Under the pieces are notes generated by a model. The model had not been told where the DNA came from. It ran no database searches and was given only the letters and a program-made list of their open reading frames with translations. A stretch of 64,000 bases of DNA from Streptomyces himalayensis subsp. himalayensis (GTDB taxonomy: Bacteria; Actinomycetota; Actinomycetes; Streptomycetales; Streptomycetaceae): contig NZ_JACEHE010000010.1 of the NCBI RefSeq assembly GCF_013778455.1, positions 124,001 to 188,000 of the forward strand, given 5' to 3'. Position numbers and translations under genes: made by a program. Below, one piece after another: positions 24,898 to 31,431 of the stretch (its first letter is position 1; each line of letters opens with the position of its first letter).

Positions 24898-25914
24898 TCA
24901 GCTGGATCCACCGCCGCCGCAGCTCGACCCACCGGACGACCCGCCGCAGCTCGACCCACCGGACGATCCTCCGCAGCTCGAACCGCCCGAAGAGCTCCCG
25001 CAGCTGGACCCTCCGCAGCTCGAACCGCCGCACGAGGAACCACCGCCGGAGCCACCTCCTCCGCACCATATGACGGTGCCGCCGACCCACAGCGAGGCGT
25101 CATGGGAGGCGGACGAGGAGGAGCCGGAGGACGAGCTGCCGCCCACGCTCACCCGCGTCCGCGCGGCCGCAGCCAGCCGGCTCCGCAGCTCCGGGTCGGG
25201 CACCGCGCGTGGGCCGCCCATGGCCACCAAGTGTGCGGCGCTCCCGGTTCGGGCGGCGGTGGATGCCGCGTACTGGCGCAGGGCACTCTGACCGGCGCCG
25301 GTCAGCCGCTTCCCGGAACGGGCAGAGCACACCGCTCCGACCACGATGCCGAACAGCACGGCAGGGAACACCTGGAAGACAAAAGGCAATGCGAAGTCGT
25401 ACCCGTCATAGTGCGCGAACTGCACGAAGGTCAGGACGATCGCAAGCGGGAAACCCGCCAGGCACAGCAGGATCTGCGTGATGGCCCAGCGGCGGATCGG
25501 GCGCAGTGCGCCGGGCTGGATCAGCAGGCCGCGTGCCGCGAGCCCGTCGCCGATCGACTGGACGGCGGGACTGCGCATCACGAAGACGCGCAGCTGGTGC
25601 AGGGCGCCGTTGGGAGCGGCGGAGTGTGCTGTGATCAGCGCGCTCTCAGCGGGGTTGTGGGCGGCGGCGCCCTGCCGGATCGAGACGATGCCCGGCCATC
25701 CGACGACCAGCCGCCCGTCCTCGTGCATCGCGGTGATCACCGTGTCCGCGACCCGGCCGGGCCCGCCGGACAGGAAGGCGGCTTCCAGAGCGTCGTGCAG
25801 GAACGCGCCGACGGGCGCACCGCCGCCGCGTGACCTGGCGAGCGCGATGATCAGGGCGATCGAGGAACCGCCGATGAGCACGTAGTACAGGATCGAGATC
25901 GTCACGGTCTCCAT
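24898..25914 (-). CDS. TIGR04222-type membrane protein with Gly/Ser/Cys-rich tail; possible MNIO substrate
   Basis: A 338-aa protein. It has one N-terminal helix (ISILYYVLIGGSSIALIIALA), the block LEAAFLSGGPGRVADTVI, a middle region ending in two helices (about 165-225) and RAVPDPELRSRLAAAA. Then comes a tail of about 55 residues made nearly only of Gly, Ser and seven Cys, in repeats of SSCGG and SSCGGSSGG. The ATG is 4 nt after the stop of the DUF692 gene, with a GGGGGTGA ribosome-binding site, so the two are translationally coupled. Neighbouring DUF692 enzymes modify peptide cysteines, so the tail is a plausible substrate. No protease site or leader motif is obvious. Function is inferred only. 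Confidence 0.85.
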   Translation of the reverse strand: METVTISILYYVLIGGSSIALIIALARSRGGGAPVGAFLHDALEAAFLSGGPGRVADTVITAMHEDGRLVVGWPGIVSIRQGAAAHNPAESALITAHSAAPNGALHQLRVFVMRSPAVQSIGDGLAARGLLIQPGALRPIRRWAITQILLCLAGFPLAIVLTFVQFAHYDGYDFALPFVFQVFPAVLFGIVVGAVCSARSGKRLTGAGQSALRQYAASTAARTGSAAHLVAMGGPRAVPDPELRSRLAAAARTRVSVGGSSSSGSSSSASHDASLWVGGTVIWCGGGGSGGGSSCGGSSCGGSSCGSSSGGSSCGGSSGGSSCGGSSGGSSCGGGGSS

Positions 25915-25918
25915 GACG

Positions 25919-27292
25919 TCACCCCCGGTGCAGTGCGAGGCGGGACGCGGCGGCGCGGACCAGCCGGGCCACGGGGCGCGGGGACGGCGGCTTCGGACTG
26001 GTCCGTTCGAGCCACCACTCCGTCAACTGACGCCGGGTTTCGGCGCCTTCGAGTGTCCCGGCGAGCAGCAGATGCTCGGCGAAGCCGAGTGCGTCACGGC
26101 GGTAGCCACCGGTCATCGGCTGCTTCCGGGCGTAGGCGAAGAAGGAGGCGCGGTACGTGTCCCCGAGGATTCCCGGAAGTTCGGGCGCGACCTTGGCGAT
26201 GACGTCGGCCCGCTTGGAGGTGAGCGCTTGGGACTGCACCTTCAGCCGCGCCCGGTCGAACCCCTCGGGGACGGGCGTCCCGCCGACCAGCGCGGACAGC
26301 AGCGAGGCCTGCGCGAGCGCGACGCGCTGGCGTGCGGCGCCGGCTCCACGGCTTTCGGCCGCGAGGGCGGCCTCAGCACGGGTCTCCGTCGAGATGACCT
26401 CTCCACGGCTTCCCTTCGGGACGGCGGCCTCCCCACGGTTTTCCGTCGCATCGGCGACCTCCCCCGCCGACGCCCGCGACACCGTCGACCGGATGGCGTC
26501 GAGCTCCGCCTCCAGCTCCTCCGTGTCAGGGAAGTTCTCGTCGCGCTCCAGCAGGACGCCCGGCGGGGTCACGCGGGAGGCCAGGTCGGCGAGGATGCCG
26601 AGGACCGGCTCCGGGACCGGGTGGGCGTGGCTGTCGTGCCACACGCCGTCGCGCTCGAAGCCGCCCGCCACATGGACGTAGGCGATGGCCTCGACGGGCA
26701 GTGCGTCGAGCGCCGCCGACGGGTCCTCACCGCGGTTGACGTGGTTGGTGTGCAGGTTCGCCACGTCGATGAGCAGGCGTACGCCGGTGCGCTCCACCAG
26801 TTCGTACAGGAACTGCCCCTCGGTCATCTCCTCGCCCGGCCAGGAGATCAGCGCCGCGATGTTCTCCAGGGCGAGCGGCACCGGCAGTGCGTCCTGCGCG
26901 ATCCGTACGTTCTCGCAGAGCACGTCCAGCGCGTCGCGGGTGCGCGGCACCGGCAGCAGATGCCCCGCCTCCAGCGGCTGCGAGGCGGTGAGCGCGCCAC
27001 CGGCCCGTACGAACGCGATGTGCTCCGTGACGAGCGGGGCGCCCAGGGCCCGCGCGCGCTCGGAGAGGGCGGTCAGCCGCTCCTCGTCGGGACGGTCCGC
27101 GCCGCCCAGGCCGAGCGACACCCCGTGCGGCACCACCGTGACACCGCGCTCGCGCAGCCGCCGCAGGGAGTCGGGAAGGTGCCCCAGGCAGATGTTCTCC
27201 GCCACGACCTCGACCCAGTCGATGCCCGGCATCCGTTCCACCGCGTCGGCGATCTCCGGCCGCCAGCCGATTCCGGTACCCAAGTGCTGCAC
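25919..27292 (-). CDS. DUF692/MNIO-family enzyme with C-terminal accessory domain
   Basis: A 457-aa cytoplasmic protein. Residues about 1-280 form a TIM barrel of the DUF692 (MNIO) family, multinuclear non-heme iron oxidases such as MbnB and TglH that act on cysteines of peptide precursors. Metal-site motifs are GIGWRPE, PHGVSLGLGG, TEHIAF, ALENIAAL, IDVANLHTNH, DSHAHPVP and LLERDENFP. An Ala/Glu/Arg-rich linker follows, then a C-terminal domain (about 345-430; VAPELPGILGDTYRASFFAYAR) that I recall as typical of the Streptomyces SCO6045-like group; it may bind the substrate as partner proteins do in other MNIO systems. GTG at 27292 is chosen because AAGGAGG lies 6-7 nt before it; the longer frame to 27397 lacks a good site. 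Confidence 0.88.
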   Translation of the reverse strand: MQHLGTGIGWRPEIADAVERMPGIDWVEVVAENICLGHLPDSLRRLRERGVTVVPHGVSLGLGGADRPDEERLTALSERARALGAPLVTEHIAFVRAGGALTASQPLEAGHLLPVPRTRDALDVLCENVRIAQDALPVPLALENIAALISWPGEEMTEGQFLYELVERTGVRLLIDVANLHTNHVNRGEDPSAALDALPVEAIAYVHVAGGFERDGVWHDSHAHPVPEPVLGILADLASRVTPPGVLLERDENFPDTEELEAELDAIRSTVSRASAGEVADATENRGEAAVPKGSRGEVISTETRAEAALAAESRGAGAARQRVALAQASLLSALVGGTPVPEGFDRARLKVQSQALTSKRADVIAKVAPELPGILGDTYRASFFAYARKQPMTGGYRRDALGFAEHLLLAGTLEGAETRRQLTEWWLERTSPKPPSPRPVARLVRAAASRLALHRG

Positions 27293-27480
27293 GATTCCCC
27301 CTCCTTCACGCAGACCCTGTGTGGCCTCCGCCGGCAGCCGATGCGCGGCGTGCCGATGTGACGGAGTCATGGCCCCGGTGCCTGGCACCGAACCCACGTA
27401 CGGGGACGTTCAGAGCAACATTTGAGGTTCCGGCGCCAGGGAGACCGCACTGCCTCGGACCGGTCGTGGGAGTGGTCGGC

Positions 27481-27570
27481 CTACTCGGGACCGGGCTACT
27501 CAGGACCGGGCTACTCGGGACCGGGCTACTCGGGATCGGGCTACTCGGGATCGGGCTACTCGGGATCGGG
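27481..27570. repeat. 15-bp tandem repeat spanning the stop codon of DUF4142 gene B
   Basis: Six units of CTACTCGGGAYCGGG (plus-strand sense) with one A variant in the second unit. On the minus strand each unit reads CCC GAT/GGT CCC GAG TAG, in frame with the DUF4142 gene ending at 27556. The first unit supplies the last four codons and the stop; the next five repeat the same in-frame TAG. Confidence 0.9.
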
Positions 27571-28320
27571 CCGGTCCGTGTTGACCTGTCCCGGCGCCGT
27601 GGGCGACGGCCGCGAGGTGACCGAGATGTCGCCGGTCGGGCCGGCCGGCGGTGCCGACGGCGCGATGCCGGAGGGCGGCGGAGGCCCGGTGGGGCTCGCG
27701 GTCTGGGTCGCGGCGGAGCCGTTCGCTATCGCGTCGAAGTCGACCATCCCGGTGCTTTCGAGCATCGTGATGTGGTCGAGCACGGTCTGGTTGGCGTCCG
27801 TGGCCAGCTGCCGGATCAGGGTGTTGCGGGTGCTGTCGCGCACCTGGGCGATCACGCTGAACACCTTGCCGTGCGCGGCACGCAGCAGGTTGGCGAACTT
27901 CCGCTCGTACTCCTGTCCCTGGGCCTCCGTCAGCTCGCGCAGCCAGCCCTGCTGTTGTTCGGTCGGCTGGTTGGGCAGTTCGATGTTGAGCTGTGCGGCG
28001 ACGTTCCGTACCCGCTCGTCGAGATCGGTGTGGCCGACGATCAGATGGTCACCCGTCGCCTTGATCGCCTCGGTGGGCGCCCGTTCCAGGGCCTGCTGGC
28101 CTGCGGGTATCTCCCACAGCCCGGCGAGCCGCACCTTGACCACCAGTTCGCGGTCAAGGGTGGAGAGCGGCCCCCAGCGCGTGGCCACGGTGCCCGCGGC
28201 CAGGTTGGCGGGGCCGGTGCCCGACCGGTCGGCGTACGACCAGACGGGGAAGGCGAGAGCGCCGATGGTGGCGACGAGTGCCGCGATGACGAGTCCCGTG
28301 CCGTTGATCCGTCGCAGCAA
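27556..28320 (-). CDS. DUF4142 membrane-anchored/exported protein B
   Basis: A 254-aa paralogue of the product of 23936-24778. It has one N-terminal hydrophobic helix (RRINGTGLVIAALVATIGAL) and a DUF4142 helical domain (about 40-195; LSTLDRELVVKVRLAGLWE to LDHITMLESTGMVDFDAI), then a Pro/Thr-rich tail. TTG at 28320 is chosen because GGGAGG lies 5 nt upstream and the product then begins like the paralogue (MLRRINGTG against MRSINGTG). It is first in the five-gene run. Its last codons lie in a 15-bp tandem repeat. Role unknown. Confidence 0.85.
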   Translation of the reverse strand: MLRRINGTGLVIAALVATIGALAFPVWSYADRSGTGPANLAAGTVATRWGPLSTLDRELVVKVRLAGLWEIPAGQQALERAPTEAIKATGDHLIVGHTDLDERVRNVAAQLNIELPNQPTEQQQGWLRELTEAQGQEYERKFANLLRAAHGKVFSVIAQVRDSTRNTLIRQLATDANQTVLDHITMLESTGMVDFDAIANGSAATQTASPTGPPPPSGIAPSAPPAGPTGDISVTSRPSPTAPGQVNTDRPDPE

Positions 28321-28434
28321 ATGAGCCTCCCGGTGTGCCAGCTGCCTCTGCTCGATCACCTGAATCAACCGCCGCGTGCAGAGCAGTTCAACCTACTTGG
28401 CGGTATCGAGAGGTACGTAGGCAGTGACCGGGAT

Positions 28435-28465
28435 GTTCACCGGCATGTTCACCGGCATGTTCAAG
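28435..28465 (+). repeat. GTTCACC-type direct repeats upstream of DUF4142 gene B
   Basis: GTTCACC at 28435 and 28447 and GTTCAAG at 28459, with a strict 12-bp period (GGCAT spacer). The units resemble PhoP repeats, but the natural PHO-box period is 11. They lie 115-145 bp before the DUF4142 gene B start, on the opposite strand, the same geometry as the candidate PHO box at 1729. This may be a regulatory site or a simple minisatellite. Confidence 0.35.
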
Positions 28466-28542
28466 GGCCGGTGAACGGGTCAGCGCCCTGTCTCGGGCAG
28501 CGTCCTGCTTCGGCCTGCGGACTGTTCGGGGCCTTCGGCCGG

Positions 28543-29355
28543 TCAGCGACGCCGGTGCAGCGCCGGATGGTCCGCGACCACTGTGCACGAGCCGGGGGCG
28601 ATCTCCGTGAAGCCCGCGTCGCGCACCACCGGCAGTCCGCTCGAGGTGAGTTCGTCCCAGTGAGCGGGGTCCGCCGTCCGCACGGACAGCGGGAAGCCCG
28701 CTTCGCGCCAGGCCGTGCGCTCCTCGTCCGGCAGCTCCCACCACGCGAGTTGGGCACCGTGGCCCGCCTGGGCCATTGCCTTGCCCGCCGACATCTCGAC
28801 GCCGGGGTTCAGCCACAGCACAGGAGCGGTCCCATCGGCGTCGGCCGGGGGCTCCGGGTCGTCGAGATCCGTGCCCGATACCTGCAGACGCGCCAAGTCC
28901 TTCGGCCAGCCGTCCAACGGCACCGGCGGGAAGACCCGCACCTCGGCGGACTTGCCGGTGACCGTGATGCCGGGCAGCGCCTCGGCCCGCCGCCACTCGG
29001 CGCCCCGCGCCCGCCGCACCACCTTGCGGATCCGCGCGTCCTCCCAGTCCCGCACCGCCTGTGCCCACGCCCCGTCGCCCAGCGACCGCTCGTCGCTCAA
29101 CATCCTCAGGACGGCACGGGCGGCGGTCTCCAACGCGTCCGTACGGGCCGGGGGAGCGGCGCGCTCGATGCGTACCACCAGGGGCAGTACGAACTGGGTG
29201 ACGGTGTCGCGCACGGTGCGCCCGGAACGGAAGGGGCTCTCCGGGGCCACGCATCCGGACTCCGTGGCGCTCGAGGCGCTTGGGGCCGGGGATGCGGTGG
29301 TCGTGTCGGTGTCGGTGTCGGTGTCGGGCGCGTCGGGGGCGTCGTGGCTGCTCAC
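28543..29355 (-). CDS. Peptidyl-tRNA hydrolase II (PTH2) family protein
   Basis: A 270-aa protein whose C-terminal ~110 residues match the PTH2 fold: LWLNPGVEMSAGKAMAQAGHGAQLAWWEL carries the conserved Lys and His region used to release peptides from tRNA, and AGFTEIAPGSCTVVA is the usual end. The N-terminal half (TQFVLPLVVRIERAA, then RARGAEWRRAEAL) is an actinobacterial extension containing a related repeat of the fold. A short Asp-Thr repeat (DTDTDTDTT) marks a flexible N-terminus. The start is GTG at 29355 with a weak ribosome-binding site. It is not the essential Pth1-type enzyme, so peptidyl-tRNA as substrate is inferred from the family. Confidence 0.8.
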   Translation of the reverse strand: MSSHDAPDAPDTDTDTDTTTASPAPSASSATESGCVAPESPFRSGRTVRDTVTQFVLPLVVRIERAAPPARTDALETAARAVLRMLSDERSLGDGAWAQAVRDWEDARIRKVVRRARGAEWRRAEALPGITVTGKSAEVRVFPPVPLDGWPKDLARLQVSGTDLDDPEPPADADGTAPVLWLNPGVEMSAGKAMAQAGHGAQLAWWELPDEERTAWREAGFPLSVRTADPAHWDELTSSGLPVVRDAGFTEIAPGSCTVVADHPALHRRR

Positions 29356-29439
29356 CGGTCCAGTCTGCCAGGGGGATGATCGGTTCTTCCGGCCTGGCCC
29401 GGCCCGGCCCCGCCCGGCCGTACCGTACCGGCTGGCGCC

Positions 29440-29655
29440 TCAGCCGGAGCAGGCGCTGCGCTGCGCCTCCTGCCACTCGCAGACCGGGCACAGCGTGATG
29501 CCCTTGTACGACTCCGGATACTCGGTGGGCTCCCGGCACAGTACGCACTCGGCGAACGGAGGGCCGTCCGCCTTCGCGGGCGCGGCGGTGTCGGACGCGA
29601 CCGCGGCGGTGTCCGGGCCGGTCGCGCTGCCGGTGGTGCAGTAGGAGTCCTCCAT
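29440..29655 (-). CDS. Small zinc-ribbon-like protein, 71 aa
   Basis: A 71-aa protein with a disordered Ala/Thr/Gly-rich N-terminal half and a C-terminal cysteine pattern, CVLCREPTEYPESYKGITLCPVCEW split into CVLC and CPVC knuckles about 15 residues apart. This is a likely structural zinc site. ATG at 29655 has a weak GGTGG upstream. Upstream and on the same strand is a polysaccharide deacetylase gene; downstream is the PTH2 gene. I do not recognise a function. Confidence 0.65.
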   Translation of the reverse strand: MEDSYCTTGSATGPDTAAVASDTAAPAKADGPPFAECVLCREPTEYPESYKGITLCPVCEWQEAQRSACSG

Positions 29656-29703
29656 GCCACCAGCCTAGAACGTGACGCCCCGGGGCCCTCGCCGGTCGAC
29701 CGC

Positions 29704-30612
29704 CTATCCGCGGCCGCCGGCCTCCTCCCCGATCAGCTCCGACACCTTCACGAAGCGGAACCCGCGGTCCCGCAACTCCGGGACGATCGTGCGTACCGCC
29801 TTCTCCGTCGCCGGAGCCGCGCTGCGCGTGCAGTGCATCACCACGACGGAACCGGGCCGGACCCCGTCCAGCACCTGCTGCGCCACCGCATCGGCATCCG
29901 TCGCGAACGCGTCGCCGCTCACGACGTCCCACTGCACGGCCGTGACGCCGACGGGGGTCAGCTCCCGGAGGGCACGGTCGTCGTAACAGCCGCCGGGGAA
30001 ACGGAAGTACGGCATCGCGTGCGCCACGCCCGCCTTTCGGAACGCCGTGAAGGCGCGCTCCACGTCGGAGCGCATCCGTGCGGTCCCGATGGTCGGCAGG
30101 CCGTAGCAGTCGGGGGTGAAGGCGTAGTGGCTGTAGGAGTGGTTGGCGATCTCGAAGAGGGGGTCCTGCGCGAGGGAACGGGCCTCGTCCGGGTACTCCT
30201 CGGCCCACCGTCCGGTCATGAAGACGGTCGACGGCACCTTCAGGCGGCGCAGTGTGGCGACGAGCTCCGGGTTGTCGAAGCGTTCCCCGGCTGCCGCGCG
30301 TGAGCCCTGGTCCGCGGTCATGTCGGCGTCGAAGGTGAGCGCCACTGTTTTCCCGCCGGTGCGCGGACCGTTCGTGAACACCGGGGTCAGTCCGGCGGGG
30401 CCGGGCGCGAGGGTGGGCGGCCGGGACGGCGTGGCCGAGGGCGATGCGGTGGAGGCCGGCGATGCGGTGGTGGCGGCCGGCGGGCCTGGACGCTCCGGGA
30501 GTCCGGCGTCCTGCGCGCCGTGGGCGCCGCACCCGACGAGTGCGGCGCCCAGCGCGCAGAGCGAGGCGCTCCACGCACGGCGCGTGATGATTCTCCGTGC
30601 AGAGGTGATCAC
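29704..30612 (-). CDS. Lipoprotein polysaccharide deacetylase (NodB domain)
   Basis: A 302-aa exported protein with a signal and lipobox (SLCALGAALVGCGA; Cys near 28), a Pro/Thr/Ser-rich linker, and a carbohydrate esterase 4 (NodB) domain (about 80-295). Motif 1 is ALTFDADMT (catalytic D and metal D kept; Asp-Ala-Asp replaces the usual TFDDG). Motif 2 is NHSYSH with both metal histidines, motif 3 is FRFPGGCY, and a late motif VVVMHC has the catalytic histidine. It probably removes acetyl groups from peptidoglycan or another cell-wall glycan on the outer membrane face. The start is GTG at 30612, with TATGTT 6 nt upstream and no ribosome-binding site, so it is probably leaderless. Confidence 0.9.
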   Translation of the reverse strand: MITSARRIITRRAWSASLCALGAALVGCGAHGAQDAGLPERPGPPAATTASPASTASPSATPSRPPTLAPGPAGLTPVFTNGPRTGGKTVALTFDADMTADQGSRAAAGERFDNPELVATLRRLKVPSTVFMTGRWAEEYPDEARSLAQDPLFEIANHSYSHYAFTPDCYGLPTIGTARMRSDVERAFTAFRKAGVAHAMPYFRFPGGCYDDRALRELTPVGVTAVQWDVVSGDAFATDADAVAQQVLDGVRPGSVVVMHCTRSAAPATEKAVRTIVPELRDRGFRFVKVSELIGEEAGGRG

Positions 30613-30618
30613 CCAGCG

Positions 30619-30624
30619 AACATA
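30619..30624 (-). promoter_or_regulatory. Leaderless -10 box of the deacetylase gene
   Basis: TATGTT on the minus strand fits TANNNT and ends 6 nt before the GTG at 30612. There is no Shine-Dalgarno. Confidence 0.4.
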
Positions 30625-30684
30625 TGGTGCTAAAACCGACCTGTCGGCGAGGCGAAGCGCCGTACGCCCTCGTTCGCCCCGCCG

Positions 30685-30843
30685 AAGTCACCCGCTCACC
30701 GGAACCGGGTCGCCCGCTCGCCGGAACCGGGTCACCCGCTCATCGGCACCCGGAGTCACCCGGGCGCCGGCACCCGGAGTCACCCGCTCACCGGCACCCG
30801 GAGTCACCCTGGCGCCGGAACCCGGGGTGCCCGGGCACCGGAA
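30685..30843. repeat. Degenerate ~21-bp tandem repeat
   Basis: About seven units built on AGTCACCCGCTCACCGGMACC fill most of the 285-bp gap between the deacetylase and DUF1876 genes. The central units are nearly identical (CACCCGGAGTCACCC recurs three times). I see no gene in the gap. The array probably arose by slippage or unequal exchange. Confidence 0.8.
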
Positions 30844-30897
30844 GCAGAGTGAGCCGTCTGCCGCATCCGCGGTTGGCCGGCCGGCGACCCCATGTGA

Positions 30898-31167
30898 TCA
30901 CGGGTGCGGATGCGCCGGCACGTGCGTGGCCTCCTCGATCTCATGGGCCGCCTTGCGCAGCAGCTGCCGCGCCAGGTCGTTGAGCGCCCGCGCCGCGGCC
31001 AACTCCTCACCGACGCGATTCTGCACCGGATCGTCCGGGTGCCGTTTGGCATGCCCGTGAGCCTTGAGCTCGGTGCTGTCCGGAAGCCTCAGCGCCGCGT
31101 TGGCCCCGGTGTCGTTGCCGTCTTCCTGGATGCCCAGATCCACATGCCAGGTTGCGTCGTTCTGCAT
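30898..31167 (-). CDS. DUF1876 domain protein, 89 aa
   Basis: A small protein matching the DUF1876 family of actinobacteria, which has a dsRBD-like alpha-beta fold. The visible landmarks are ATWHVDLGIQEDGNDTGANA, LKAHGHAKRHPDDP and the helix VGEELAAARALNDLARQLL. Length is typical. ATG at 31167 has GAAGG 8 nt upstream; the longer frame to 31365 has no support. Function is unknown. It lies between a polysaccharide deacetylase and a PhoX-like gene on the same strand, with over 260 bp on each side, so it is probably transcribed alone. Confidence 0.85.
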   Translation of the reverse strand: MQNDATWHVDLGIQEDGNDTGANAALRLPDSTELKAHGHAKRHPDDPVQNRVGEELAAARALNDLARQLLRKAAHEIEEATHVPAHPHP

Positions 31168-31431
31168 GGCGATCGCCTTCTTTCCTACGTGCTCGCCATC
31201 GCGCTGCACCGCTGCGGGACGCCCAGAATCCCCGTATTTCCCCGTATTCAATCCTGTACGTCCGAAAGGGTGTCGTCCAATCCTGTACGCCCCCCAAAGC
31301 GCAGGCGCAAGCCGTGGAGGGACGCGGTGACAGTGCGTACCGCACGGGAGCTCTGAGTGCCGCAACGCGGAGGCTGTGGGTGCCGGAACGGCCCGGGCAC
31401 ACAGGCCCGGGCCGCTTCTGGTTCCGGACTC

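Noticed and set aside
24842..25291. Plus-strand frame encoding a Pro/Glu/Leu repeat protein (QLDPPDDPP)
   Set aside because: It is the antisense image of the Gly/Ser/Cys tail of the minus-strand membrane protein, which has a good start, coupling and paralogue.
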